A stretch of DNA of 64,000 bases from CBDDEH01 sp965226865 (GTDB lineage Bacteria > Chloroflexota > Dehalococcoidia > Lucifugimonadales > JAGWBF01). Each line of letters begins with the position of its first letter. Within the stretch, counting starts at the first letter, position 1. Below the pieces are notes generated by a model, which had not been told where the DNA came from, made no database searches, and worked only from the letters and a program-made list of their open reading frames with translations. Positions 24,220 through 33,540 of the stretch are shown piece after piece. The stretch lies in contig CBDDEH010000004.1 of the NCBI GenBank assembly GCA_965226865.1, positions 620,001 to 684,000 on the forward strand, given 5' to 3'. Both the position numbers and the translations under genes were made by a program.

Positions 24220-25031
24220 CGATGTGGACTGCTGTTCCGGTGGAGCTATCCGTGCTCAAGGACGTGCTGATGGAAGCGGCGGCAGTTGTCGCTCGCTTCT
24301 ATCGAGCTGATACGATGGTGACACGTAAACCCGATGGCTCACCCATTACCCAGGCAGACAGGGAGGTCAACACATTTCTCAGAGAGGCACTGCGCGAGCT
24401 GCTTCCGGCTGCTGCATGGCTCTCTGAGGAGACCGACGACGATCTTAGCCGCCTCGGATATGAATGGCTATGGGTAGTGGACCCGCTGGACGGGACTAAG
24501 GAATTTGGCAGAGGCGTCCCCGAATTTGCGATCTCGGTCGGGCTTGTACACGAGCAGCGGGCCGTGCTGGGAGGAGTCACTAACCCGGCCAGTGGCGAAG
24601 GCGGCGTTGGTTGGATCGGGGGTCAAATTGAATTCTGGGGTGGGCTGCAAAACCGTCCTGCAGTCACCAGCTTATCTCGTGCTCGGGCCAGCGTAAGTCG
24701 AACCGAGATCGAGGACGGCAGTGTGGACCCCTTGCTTGGGATGGTGGGGGCGACATATCCGGTTGGGAGTGTTGCCTATAAGCTGCTACGGACGGCAGCT
24801 GGCCAAGACGACTTGACGTTTTCGGCGCAGCATAAATCTGAGTGGGACATTTGTGGCGGCGTGGCGTTGCTCAACTCGGCTGGTAGAGTGTACCGGCGTT
24901 TCGATGGCGAGGTGGTGCGGTTCAACCAGAGGAGCACGCGCATCCGCTCAGGAGCCGTCGCAGGCAACAGCGGGTTAGTCGACCAATTCCTGACGAGAAT
25001 CAAACTACACAAAGGAAGTTGCACTCAATGA
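24216..25031 (+). CDS. cysQ: CysQ-like 3'(2'),5'-bisphosphate nucleotidase
   Basis: A 271-residue member of the inositol-monophosphatase superfamily with the metal sites E-E-T-D-D-D, D-P-L-D-G-T-K-E-F (residues about 89-97) and S-E-W-D-I-C-G-G. The T-K-E-F extension is characteristic of CysQ/PAP phosphatases. CysQ removes the 3'-phosphate of PAP, the by-product of sulfotransferases. In this operon the by-product of a 3'-phospho-CDP-amidate donor would be cytidine 3',5'-bisphosphate, a similar molecule, so it may recycle that instead. GTG start in the 4-bp overlap; its stop overlaps the sulfotransferase ATG. Confidence 0.85.
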   Translation: MTMWTAVPVELSVLKDVLMEAAAVVARFYRADTMVTRKPDGSPITQADREVNTFLREALRELLPAAAWLSEETDDDLSRLGYEWLWVVDPLDGTKEFGRGVPEFAISVGLVHEQRAVLGGVTNPASGEGGVGWIGGQIEFWGGLQNRPAVTSLSRARASVSRTEIEDGSVDPLLGMVGATYPVGSVAYKLLRTAAGQDDLTFSAQHKSEWDICGGVALLNSAGRVYRRFDGEVVRFNQRSTRIRSGAVAGNSGLVDQFLTRIKLHKGSCTQ

Positions 25032-26245
25032 AGGACTACTCACCTATCTTTGCAACTAGTATGGCGAGGTCTGGTGCATATCTAATTAGCATGATGCTGA
25101 GCGCTAACAAAGACGTCATGATCGCGTCTGATCCGTATCTCGAGGTCTTCCGCTCGATGCGCAACGCCTTCGTCCGCTACGGCGCATCCCCCGATCTTCA
25201 GCAGGCTTTCGATCCCCAATCGTCCATACAGGATTATTATTATACCGACGAGCGGATCGGTTTGATGGATGTGGTCCAGGCTGGCGATTTGGCAACTCCC
25301 TTTGATCCCCAAGAGTGGGATCGGTTCCTTGAAACGAGCATATCCCGAGCAGGGTTACAGTGCGCCGAACTGGCTCCATACCTTCCGGAGTTGAAGGCCG
25401 AGAGCTACAAAGGCCTGTTTGATAATGCCTTGGATATTATGGTGAGGGCGCGCAGTGCATTCGGCCGTAAATGGGTTGGCTTCAAGGACTCGTGGACCAT
25501 CGAATTCTTCGGGCCCCTCGCCCGCGCATACCCGGATGCCAGGTTTATCATCATCTTTCGAGACCCTCGGGCCATTATAAACTCGATGTTGGGCATGATA
25601 GACAAGGATCCCTCCCAGCTCGCCCATGCCCTCTCCTACGCCCGCCACTGGCGTAAGTACGTGGCATTTCTCGTGCGTTACCGTAACGACCCCCTCTTCT
25701 CCAACCGTCTCTACTTTCTGACACACGAGCAGGTGCTCAGGGAGCCCGAAAGAAAGGCCAGGGAGATGTGCGACTTTCTCGAAGTAGACTACGCTTCAGT
25801 GATGCTCGACACCGTTAACTACTTCGACTTCGCAACCGGGGCTATCTGGAAAGGGAATAGCAGCTTCGAGGATGTTACGACCGGTATCAGTATTCACCGG
25901 GCTGAGCGGTGGCGGGATAGGCTGGACCCCAGGGTCCTGAAGATGGTGGAGTTCATGTGCGGCCCTGACATGAAGATAATGGGGTACGAGCCTGTAACCG
26001 GTGCCGACACGGGCAAGTGGCCAGACCCTGATATTCTCGACTACATAATCGATGCAGAGTGTGAGTATGCCAAGTGGCGCAGTGACTTGGGCGATCCCCA
26101 GCAAGACTTTGGATTCGAAATGTTCCGGCGTGCCCTGCTTACGCTTCCAAAGCTTGTCCTGGATGCAGGGCTTGTTCGCCGATCGTTCCTGTTCGAAGAG
26201 GTGTTCTCTCAGCTCCGGCAGGAAGAGGTCGAAGCTAAAGTGTAA
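25028..26245 (+). CDS. Sulfotransferase-fold protein
   Basis: The 405-residue protein has the PAPS-binding elements of sulfotransferases: an N-terminal 5'-phosphosulfate-loop-like A-T-S-M-A-R-S-G-A-Y-L near residue 10 and a 3'-phosphate-binding F-I-I-I-F-R-D-P-R-A-I-I-N-S near 175-190. The ATG at 25,028 has AAAGGAAG upstream; a TTG 9 bp earlier is rejected. It follows CysQ with an ATGA overlap. Either it transfers sulfate from PAPS to the glycan or, given the upstream phosphoramidate genes, it uses 3'-phospho-CDP-amidate, which has the same 3'-phosphate handle. Sequence alone cannot decide. Confidence 0.8.
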   Translation: MKDYSPIFATSMARSGAYLISMMLSANKDVMIASDPYLEVFRSMRNAFVRYGASPDLQQAFDPQSSIQDYYYTDERIGLMDVVQAGDLATPFDPQEWDRFLETSISRAGLQCAELAPYLPELKAESYKGLFDNALDIMVRARSAFGRKWVGFKDSWTIEFFGPLARAYPDARFIIIFRDPRAIINSMLGMIDKDPSQLAHALSYARHWRKYVAFLVRYRNDPLFSNRLYFLTHEQVLREPERKAREMCDFLEVDYASVMLDTVNYFDFATGAIWKGNSSFEDVTTGISIHRAERWRDRLDPRVLKMVEFMCGPDMKIMGYEPVTGADTGKWPDPDILDYIIDAECEYAKWRSDLGDPQQDFGFEMFRRALLTLPKLVLDAGLVRRSFLFEEVFSQLRQEEVEAKV

Positions 26246-26279
26246 GAGTTGAGGTACCGTACCCCGGTAGTAGGAAAAC

Positions 26280-26975
26280 ATGAAACACATATCAGACACG
26301 GATACCAAACTTAAAAGTCTATACGGAGGACAATATTTTCAGGTCTATGTCGAGGACAAAAAACGAGATAAGTGTTATAGAGCGGAATACGAGAAAATAT
26401 CAAGTATGCGGCCTCACGGAGGGTCTATTTTTGACGTGGGCTGCGGCATAGGCCTCTTTCTCGAGAAGTTCGACGGTGCGACATGGCAAAGATATGGAGT
26501 GGACATCTCGGACTTTGCAGTCGAACAGTCGCGATCTCGCGGAATTTCCATCAAGGACTATGAGTCAGGGTACGACTACCCGGATCAATTCTTCGACGTC
26601 ATAGTTTTCCGAGGGACGATACAACACCTGGACACGCCTTTCTCTGTGATGAAGAAGTGTACGCGACTCCTGAAGAAGGGCGGGTTAATGGCTTTTCTCA
26701 GTACACCTAACGCAAATAGTATCTGTTATAAGCTGTTTGGTACGTTGCCATTCCTGGCACCGGAGCTTAACTTCTTCATTCCCTCGAATACAACGTTAAA
26801 AACCGCACTCATGAATTTCGGCCTTGAGGTAGTGGAGGTCAGATATCCATATTTAGAGACGCCCTACGCTCGGCCGGGACGAGACCACATCTACTTTTTG
26901 CTACGGTGTCTAGGAATTCGGGTGAAGTTTCCATTTTGGCGGAACATTATGGAGGTCTACGCCGTCAAGCCTTGA
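26280..26975 (+). CDS. Class I SAM-dependent methyltransferase
   Basis: 231 residues. I-F-D-V-G-C-G-I-G-L-F-L-E (about 50-62) is SAM motif I, Y-G-V-D-I-S-D-F-A motif II, and F-D-V-I-V-F-R-G-T-I-Q-H-L motif IV. A hydrophobic C-terminal part follows. C. jejuni phosphoramidate loci also encode methyltransferases that make the O-methyl group; this one is the nearest candidate, 34 bp after the sulfotransferase-fold gene. Methylation of another sugar position is equally possible. Confidence 0.82.
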   Translation: MKHISDTDTKLKSLYGGQYFQVYVEDKKRDKCYRAEYEKISSMRPHGGSIFDVGCGIGLFLEKFDGATWQRYGVDISDFAVEQSRSRGISIKDYESGYDYPDQFFDVIVFRGTIQHLDTPFSVMKKCTRLLKKGGLMAFLSTPNANSICYKLFGTLPFLAPELNFFIPSNTTLKTALMNFGLEVVEVRYPYLETPYARPGRDHIYFLLRCLGIRVKFPFWRNIMEVYAVKP

Positions 26976-27000
26976 CTACATCTTTTGACGGCGAAACGAC

Positions 27001-28341
27001 ATGATCGAACGAATCTCTCACATGAAAAAATTGGTAGAGGATATTTGGTTCCTCGAACGGAACCTTGTGTCTCGAGGATTTGATCAGGCACTCGAACGGC
27101 TGAACCAGGAGATTCCGTTAAATATACTCGAGTATCCAAGCGGTAACCAGGTTTGGACATGGATAATTCCTGATGAGTGGACATGCCACGAAGCCTACCT
27201 AGAGCGTCTGAACGGGGAGAGGGTGATCGACTATAAGGACCATCCGCTCCACTGCGCCAGCTACTCCTCTTCTTTCGAAGGTATGGTTACTCGGGAAGAG
27301 CTCTTTGACCACCTCGACGTCCATCCAAATTTGAACGACGCTATTCCTTTCGCCTGGAAATATCATAAAACTGACTGGGGTCTTTGCTGTACAACCAAAA
27401 CCAAAGAGAATCTGACCGACGACAAATACCGCGTGGTTATCCGAACTGAGCATAGGCCCGGCAGGTTAAAGGTAGGAGAATCGGTTGTTCCAGGCAAAAC
27501 GGACAGAGAAATAGTCCTCTGCGCCCATCTCTGCCACCCATGCATGGTCAACGACGATCTGTCGGGCGTATTAGTTGGCGTAGAGGTGGTCAGACAGCTT
27601 CGTAAGATGTCGAATCTTCGATATACTTATCGTTTGTTACTTACCCCGGAAACCATCGGCAGCATTGCGTGGTTGAGTACTCACGAAGACATCATCCCCA
27701 AAATAGAGGGTGGACTATTCCTGGAGATGCTGGGGACTGATTGTCCCCACGCTTTGCAGATGTCTTACATGGGAGACACTGAAATCGACCGCTGCCTACT
27801 CAGCGCGCTGAAAGAGCGCGATTCGGAGTCATGGCAGGGTGCGTTCAGACGCGTGGTCGGCAACGACGAAAGGCAGTTCAACGCTCCTGGAGTCCGCGTC
27901 CCGATGCTATCTCTCTCAAGGGTTTTTCATCCCGATACGGGCAAATGGCCTTACCCTGAATACCATTCCAGCAAAGATACACCAGAGCTCATATCTTGGG
28001 GCCGTTTGAATGAGTCCGCGGAGACCGTGCTACATCTGATAAGTAGGTTGGAGCAGAATCGCTATCCGGTCAATTTGTTTCGCGGAGAAGTGTTTGCGTC
28101 CAGGTACGATCTGTTCATCGATTTTTATCAAGACCCTGTTGGTAACCGGCATCTTTTTGACATTATTCAAATGATCGACGGCTCTTCGACGGTAAGCCAG
28201 ATAGCGGAGTCCTGCGATGCGCCTTTTGATTATGTAATTACACTTTTGAAAAAGATGGAAGCAAAGGGGCTTGTCAGCTTCAGCGACTCCCCGGCCAATC
28301 CGGTCAGCAAAGGTCTTTTGGAACCACGTTCACTCGGATAA
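27001..28341 (+). CDS. DUF4910/DUF2172 peptidase-like protein (copy 2)
   Basis: 446 residues, paralogous to copy 1 at 15,223: shared L-N-Q-E-I-P-L-N, Y-P-S-G, P-D-E-W, D-H-P-L opening and the same core. Here the metal-type loop is canonical, A-H-L-C-H-P-C-M-V-N-D-D-L-S-G, with T-P-E-T-I-G-S, F-L-E-M-L-G and Y-H-S-S-K-D-T. The C-terminal winged helix (I-D-G-S-S-T-V-S-Q-I-A-E) is present too. This copy keeps every residue expected for a zinc aminopeptidase-like site. It sits 3 bp before the PFTS-motif gene, so the two are coupled. Confidence 0.8.
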   Translation: MIERISHMKKLVEDIWFLERNLVSRGFDQALERLNQEIPLNILEYPSGNQVWTWIIPDEWTCHEAYLERLNGERVIDYKDHPLHCASYSSSFEGMVTREELFDHLDVHPNLNDAIPFAWKYHKTDWGLCCTTKTKENLTDDKYRVVIRTEHRPGRLKVGESVVPGKTDREIVLCAHLCHPCMVNDDLSGVLVGVEVVRQLRKMSNLRYTYRLLLTPETIGSIAWLSTHEDIIPKIEGGLFLEMLGTDCPHALQMSYMGDTEIDRCLLSALKERDSESWQGAFRRVVGNDERQFNAPGVRVPMLSLSRVFHPDTGKWPYPEYHSSKDTPELISWGRLNESAETVLHLISRLEQNRYPVNLFRGEVFASRYDLFIDFYQDPVGNRHLFDIIQMIDGSSTVSQIAESCDAPFDYVITLLKKMEAKGLVSFSDSPANPVSKGLLEPRSLG

Positions 28342-28343
28342 AC

Positions 28344-30341
28344 ATGGCGGAACGAGACAAAAAAAAGGCCGTTGTCTTCGAGTACGCTCGCGGTCGGCAC
28401 CTTCCTCTGATCCGGTGGTACTTATGGCGGGGCTATGAAGTCTACTTTGTAAACCCCGAGACAATCCAACGATCTGAAAAAAGCCTTTTCGAGCTAGAGC
28501 GATCCAGACAAATCCAGCGTCTGGCTATGAGGGAACCCCTTTACCACAACAACAATCCGGCGGCTGACCTTGCGTTTGAAGTCAACGATACCGTTTACGA
28601 CAATTTCTACAGAAACGTGTCGTCGGCAGCTAAACGTATGAGCAAGCTCTATCGGTCAGAGGATGTGCACCTGGCATTCAAGAAACACCTGCTGGTTGAA
28701 CTCAAGGATTACTTTCACTGTCAGCTCCTGCGCCGACAGTTGGATGACCTGCTGTCGGAGAAAAGAAAAATTATAGTGATCCCTCACCATATCAACGATG
28801 CTGTCACAGCCTCGGTCTATGACAGGACCCTTGAAAAGGCTGGTATGGCCGACCGCGTTTATAAGGGAAGAGTTGAGTTTCCATTATGGGGACGTTTGCT
28901 GGGATCGATCATAGCCGGGCGCAGGAAGCTGCGATTGGTCGCATTGTGTGTCCATACAATGGTAAAGGCATTATTCGGCTATGCGCGATCATTCCGCAAG
29001 CGAATTCAGCGCAAGGCTTATCCATTCGGAATAGGGGTTGTGTCGCCAGTTAGGGAATTCGCCAATGAGGTACGTGGAGTAGACGTCTTGTTGGATGGCC
29101 AGAAGTTGCGCAAGGATAACACTCTTTTTGTGCCTTTGATTCCACTTAAAAAAAACCATGCCCAAGCTATGAAAGAGAAGGGTCTGATTGTGGCAAATGG
29201 TATGGCACCGTCGAGAGGTGTTGTCAAAGATGTGCTAACCAATGGAGCCACATTGCTAACAAGGATTTTCTCCACGCCAACATGGCTCGCGACAGTCAAC
29301 GCATATCTTGTGAAGGACTACTTGGTCTGGAGCAGATTCCAGAGCAGATACAAGCTTGACAACTTCGTTACTTATGCAGACTCTGGATTTAATCAGGTCA
29401 GTAGAAACATCCTACTAAAGCAAAATGGGGCTAAGACGTGGTATTACCTTGATACTGAGAACCTAGGTGCATTACAGTTCAAAGGGTCCGATACTACTCC
29501 TCCTCACAAACATCACTATTGGGGCTATCTATACTACGACCATTGTGTAACCTGGTCTCAGAGGCTAATCGACTACTATGAAATGCACAAGCAAAAGATT
29601 GGAAGGTACGTATCAGTAGGGTGTCTCTGGTCCGAACATATCCGGCAGGTGCGAGAAGGGGAAATCCCCTCTCGTTTGCTGGAGCGTTTGGTGGAGTCAG
29701 GCTACCAGCCAGGGCAAAAATTGGTCGCGGTGTATGACAGCACATATCACAACTTGTCACGCACAACTTATTTCGACGGCGTGGCCTTTGCACAAGGCAT
29801 AGAGAAACTCATAGATGATGTGCCGGACATATTTGTAGTCTGGAAAGAAAAAAAGAACAGGTTAGTCTGGAAAGAAAAACAATACAAACGATTCCATCTA
29901 GATGAAGGGTCTTCTGAGCTTGCTTCTATTTACGATCGTCTGGGCGAACACCCCAGGTGTTTTTTCGCCGGGTACGATAGCTCGTCTGCAGAAGTCTCGG
30001 CTTTATGTGACCTGACCATTAGTTTTCCGTTCACTTCGACCTCTATTGAAGCGCTCGGAGCAGGAGCGAAAGCTATTTTTTACCTTCCAAATGCCAAGTT
30101 CTCGAATTCGTATGTTTCGAAGACGCCGGACCTTGCCGCCTATCAGTACGAGGCGCTTTGCGCACTGGTTGAGAAACTACTATTTAACACTCCGGACGCA
30201 GAGTACCAAAACTACTTGGAGAAATACATCAAAGGCGAAATAGAGCCCTACCTCGACGGGAGGGGCTTGACCAGATTTCGACAACTTCTTTCAGAGAGCG
30301 CGGAAGAATCGCCTTTGCCTACGAAGGTGGGTCACTTATGA
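28344..30341 (+). CDS. Polysaccharide biosynthesis PFTS-motif protein
   Basis: 665 residues. The C-terminal half contains S-F-P-F-T-S-T-S-I-E-A-L-G-A-G (PFTS at about 562-565), the signature of a family annotated as polysaccharide biosynthesis PFTS-motif protein. That segment looks like the nucleotide-sugar-binding end of a GT-B glycosyltransferase. The N-terminal part begins A-V-V-F-E-Y-A-R-G-R-H-L-P-L-I-R-W, a Rossmann-like strand and helix. There is no signal peptide; a basic stretch at 230-250 may touch the membrane. A glycosyl- or glycerol-phosphate-type transferase is likely; donor and acceptor are unknown. Confidence 0.7.
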   Translation: MAERDKKKAVVFEYARGRHLPLIRWYLWRGYEVYFVNPETIQRSEKSLFELERSRQIQRLAMREPLYHNNNPAADLAFEVNDTVYDNFYRNVSSAAKRMSKLYRSEDVHLAFKKHLLVELKDYFHCQLLRRQLDDLLSEKRKIIVIPHHINDAVTASVYDRTLEKAGMADRVYKGRVEFPLWGRLLGSIIAGRRKLRLVALCVHTMVKALFGYARSFRKRIQRKAYPFGIGVVSPVREFANEVRGVDVLLDGQKLRKDNTLFVPLIPLKKNHAQAMKEKGLIVANGMAPSRGVVKDVLTNGATLLTRIFSTPTWLATVNAYLVKDYLVWSRFQSRYKLDNFVTYADSGFNQVSRNILLKQNGAKTWYYLDTENLGALQFKGSDTTPPHKHHYWGYLYYDHCVTWSQRLIDYYEMHKQKIGRYVSVGCLWSEHIRQVREGEIPSRLLERLVESGYQPGQKLVAVYDSTYHNLSRTTYFDGVAFAQGIEKLIDDVPDIFVVWKEKKNRLVWKEKQYKRFHLDEGSSELASIYDRLGEHPRCFFAGYDSSSAEVSALCDLTISFPFTSTSIEALGAGAKAIFYLPNAKFSNSYVSKTPDLAAYQYEALCALVEKLLFNTPDAEYQNYLEKYIKGEIEPYLDGRGLTRFRQLLSESAEESPLPTKVGHL

Positions 30342-30417
30342 GCTACTCACCAGTCTTCTTTGGCAGAGAGCCCTAGATACCGATTTATAGCGGCTAAACG
30401 TAGATGGGACGCGTATC

Positions 30418-32193
30418 GTGAATGGCCTAGGAATCTCCACACTTTATTACTTCATGAAGCCGTATACGCTGATATACGGGGCGGTGCTATTTGTCACCTT
30501 GGTAGCATCTGTCTTCGAAAGCCTTAGTCTGGCTGCATTTTTTCCGGTGTTCACCAATATCTTGGACGAGACGCAGGAGGTAGGTGGATTTCTTGGAGCG
30601 ATAAACAACCTGTCCGAGCTCATGCCTTTCTCGGACCCCATAGTCGCCGCCTCGGTATTACTGATCTGTCTATTTGTTTTGAAAACCATATTTACCCTTC
30701 TGAGAGAAGTGTTAATTGCCTATGCAAGCGGTAAGGTTCTGTATGATGTGAAAAACCGCGTAATGGACAGGTACTCGAGCGCACATTATCAATACTTCCT
30801 GGACACCAAACAAGGCACTCTAATCTACAATAGCCAGGTGGCTCCCCACAAAGTGGCCCTCTTACTCCTGAAAGGTCCACAGACCGTGGCCCATCTCTTG
30901 AGGGTGATTGCCCTTGTCGTGGTCTTATTATTCGTTTCACTCTATGCGACTCTGGCTCTTGCTGGCGTCGGGATACTCTATTTCGGAGCCATTCATTATC
31001 TCTCAAAAAAGGTTTCCTACAATCTCGGCAAGGGAAGGGTCGAAGCCGGTGCGGAGCAAAACGTCATCGCTAACGAGTTTATAACTGGCATTCGACAAAT
31101 CGTGACATTCGGCACGGCATCGAGGTGGCTTGATCGGTTTCGAGGTCAGAATCGGAAATTCTCCACACTGTACGCGAAGGACCAGATCTGGCTGGCGGTA
31201 CCGAAGAACATAATGGAGATGACAGCAATAGTTCTGATGCTGGGAACCATTCTGGTGTTGAGGTCGTTTAACACTGATACCTTCAACCAAGCATTGCCTA
31301 GGCTCGGCGTCTTTGCCATGGCGCTGGTTCAACTCTTGCCTTCCGTGACAGCGGTAGGCCGGCAGAGGATGGAGATGGTTGGTGCGCTGCCCGACGCTGA
31401 GCTTGTAAAAAGGACACTTATTGAACCGGTTCTGAGGCGTGATGATGGGCAAAGAAACCTAGAGTCCCTCCAGAAGGCCATCTCTTTTGAGAATGTGACG
31501 TTCGCTTACAAAGGAAGAGAGCCTCTCTTGGAGGGAGTCAACCTGACATTTGAGAAGGGAAAGGTGACGGCGATTGTAGGGCCATCAGGGGCTGGGAAGA
31601 CCACTCTAGTCAATCTGATTTTGGGGTTGTTTGAACCGACCGGGGGTTCTATCAACGTGGACGGTATTCCTGTTGGGGAGTACAAAGCGGAATCATGGTT
31701 GAGTAAGATCGGCTTCGTAAGCCAGGATTCGTTCATATATCACTCGACTGTCGCCGAAAACATCGACTTTGGTAGGAACGGACATTCTACGGAGTCTATC
31801 GTTAACGCTGCCGAGATAGCTAACGCCCACGGATTCATATCCGAGCTACCACAGGGGTACAATACGATCGTAGGTGATCGTGGGATGAAACTGTCGGGAG
31901 GCCAGCAACAGCGGATTGCTATAGCAAGAGCGGTCTTGGATCAGCCGGAGATTCTGATATTCGATGAAGCGACGAGTTCGCTGGACAGCGTCTCGGAGAA
32001 GCTGGTGCAAGAGGCCATTGACAATGTTTCCAAAGAATGGACTGTGATCATCATCGCCCACCGTTTATCGACCGTGAGGGGTGCGGACAAGATCATAGTA
32101 TTGAACGAAGGTCGAGTGATCGAAGAAGGAAGCCATACTGAACTCCTTGAGCGCGATGGCCATTATTCGCGTCTTGTGGCCTCTTCCACGTGA
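30418..32193 (+). CDS. ABC transporter, fused membrane and ATPase domains (lipid-linked glycan flippase type)
   Basis: A 591-residue half-transporter of the MsbA/PglK/Wzk group. The N-terminal membrane domain has about six hydrophobic segments (first at 14-36, others near 80-95, 155-185, 260-285). The ATPase domain from about 350 has Walker A G-P-S-G-A-G-K-T-T, signature L-S-G-G-Q-Q-Q-R, Walker B I-L-I-F-D-E-A-T-S-S-L-D and the switch His in I-A-H-R-L-S. GTG start at 30,418. It is the only flippase candidate in the locus, so it probably moves the lipid-linked repeat unit across the membrane. The 76 bp before it hold no gene. Confidence 0.87.
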   Translation: MNGLGISTLYYFMKPYTLIYGAVLFVTLVASVFESLSLAAFFPVFTNILDETQEVGGFLGAINNLSELMPFSDPIVAASVLLICLFVLKTIFTLLREVLIAYASGKVLYDVKNRVMDRYSSAHYQYFLDTKQGTLIYNSQVAPHKVALLLLKGPQTVAHLLRVIALVVVLLFVSLYATLALAGVGILYFGAIHYLSKKVSYNLGKGRVEAGAEQNVIANEFITGIRQIVTFGTASRWLDRFRGQNRKFSTLYAKDQIWLAVPKNIMEMTAIVLMLGTILVLRSFNTDTFNQALPRLGVFAMALVQLLPSVTAVGRQRMEMVGALPDAELVKRTLIEPVLRRDDGQRNLESLQKAISFENVTFAYKGREPLLEGVNLTFEKGKVTAIVGPSGAGKTTLVNLILGLFEPTGGSINVDGIPVGEYKAESWLSKIGFVSQDSFIYHSTVAENIDFGRNGHSTESIVNAAEIANAHGFISELPQGYNTIVGDRGMKLSGGQQQRIAIARAVLDQPEILIFDEATSSLDSVSEKLVQEAIDNVSKEWTVIIIAHRLSTVRGADKIIVLNEGRVIEEGSHTELLERDGHYSRLVASST

Positions 32194-32223
32194 ACAAAAA
32201 AGTTTAACAATCGAGTTGTTGCA

Positions 32224-32505
32224 ATGAATCCGACCATCGAGGAACTCATTCAAATCGCAAAGCTGGATCCGCTTCCTGCCGAGCATACCAGCTCATACAG
32301 GCAGCTATATGGCAAGGAGACCGTCGTTGAACGAAAAGACGACGAGTTAGTTCTAATGGGCATCGCCTTCGGAAGTATGCGGGCGCCTCGCCTCGTTGGG
32401 CCGGACTACGGCCTCGATGATGAGTTCAAAAGACTCGCAGCCCTGGAACAGCAGATCGGCAGCGACATAGGCGAGTTCTGCCTAGATAGCCTGGCAGGGG
32501 AGTAA
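32224..32505 (+). CDS. Small hypothetical protein
   Basis: 93 residues, acidic and soluble, beginning M-N-P-T-I-E-E-L-I-Q-I-A-K-L-D and ending with a D-I-G-E-F-C-L-D-S-L helix. I do not recognise it. It lies 31 bp after the flippase gene in the same direction, with no strong ribosome-binding site, and is followed closely by another small gene. A carrier- or chaperone-like helper is possible, but nothing in the sequence shows it. Confidence 0.5.
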   Translation: MNPTIEELIQIAKLDPLPAEHTSSYRQLYGKETVVERKDDELVLMGIAFGSMRAPRLVGPDYGLDDEFKRLAALEQQIGSDIGEFCLDSLAGE

Positions 32506-32539
32506 CTGTCACATGATGACTCTTTTAGAAAAGGGGGCA

Positions 32540-32746
32540 ATGGCGTTAATTCAACATTTCTGTTCGCACTGCGGAAAGGTCTACATCTGTGGGGCTCACA
32601 CCAGCCCGGACCTCTCTAATCACCGCGACCTACGGTGTACGCCTTGCACCATGCTGGAGACCCTCGACGACGTCGAAAGGGAGAACCCAGAAATGTCCAG
32701 GACCCTGAAAATCATCCCGGAAAAACTGGACCTCGATAGGACTTAA
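32540..32746 (+). CDS. Small zinc-ribbon-like protein
   Basis: 68 residues from the ATG at 32,540, which has an AGGGGG ribosome-binding site; an in-frame ATG at 32,513 would add nine residues. F-C-S-H-C-G-K-V-Y-I-C-G and R-C-T-P-C-T-M supply two CxxC pairs about 30 residues apart, a likely zinc site. The rest is charged. No family recognised. It stands between the flippase region and the broken TylF-like gene. Confidence 0.5.
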   Translation: MALIQHFCSHCGKVYICGAHTSPDLSNHRDLRCTPCTMLETLDDVERENPEMSRTLKIIPEKLDLDRT

Positions 32747-32772
32747 ACGCCGGGACGAAAAGAAGGCACATC

Positions 32773-33536
32773 ATGAAACGATTCTGGAGGTATGCCGCTA
32801 TTGGACTTAGGTCACTCCTTCATACCGAGTTCGTCAATCCTATCGCGAACGCTATCGGCAAGCGTCTACCCATAGCCCTATCATCATATTTTTATTCAGC
32901 TTTCGGTACGGAACTCTATGATCCGAGGCAACCCTACTTTGTAAAAGCCTTTGCACATGTAGCCACAATCGGACTTAAGGGCGATTATCTAGAGTTTGGG
33001 GTATCTGAAGGGCACTCGTTAATCATGGCCCATCAGGCAGCTAAAATTTGCCAACTCAAGGGAATGAGATTGTTTGGCTTTGATACTTTTCAAGGCCTAC
33101 CGGAGTCAGAGGGGATCTGGGTCAAAGGAGCATATGGAAGTTCAAAGGCCAACACTATCCGGCACCTCCGTCGAAGAAAGGTTAATACCAAGGGTTTAGT
33201 CCTTGTCGAAGGACTATTTGATGAAACTCTGAATGAGACAGTAAAGGGCCTCCATAACCTACAAGATGCCGCTATTATTCACATCGACTGCGATCTTTAT
33301 TCTGCTACAAAGGCGTACCTCCATTTGTCGAAGATTTGGTTCAACCAGGAACAGTAATCATTTTCGATGATTGGCACTCTTATGACTCTCTTGATGAGCA
33401 TCCAGAGAAGTTAGGAGAGCAAAGAGCATTTTTTGAATGGCCCTTACATACACAATTTGAAGTATTTTACGATACCGCCACCGATCGAAGGAAAACGCGT
33501 GGGATAGCGTTTGTAATGAAAGCTCGCTCATCGTGA
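32773..33536 (+). pseudogene. TylF/MycF-family O-methyltransferase, frameshifted
   Basis: Two frames together make one TylF-like macrocin-O-methyltransferase. The first (32,773-33,357) has the SAM region D-Y-L-E-F-G-V-S-E-G-H-S and F-G-F-D-T-F-Q-G-L-P, and D-C-D-L-Y-S-A-T-K. The second (ending 33,536) resumes at E-D-L-V-Q-P-G-T-V-I-I-F-D-D-W-H-S-Y, the metal-binding block. Loss of one base near 33,317-33,320 explains the switch: restoring it joins Y-L to F-V-E-D-L-V-Q-P-G. Either a real inactivating mutation or a sequencing error. The enzyme would methylate a sugar hydroxyl. Confidence 0.75.
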
Positions 33537-33540
33537 GCGA

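Noticed and set aside
22309..25031. Straightforward PAPS sulfation module (CysC plus CysQ)
   Set aside because: Kept only as an alternative: the kinase lies in the Cj1415 position of a phosphoramidate set, and no ATP sulfurylase is visible.
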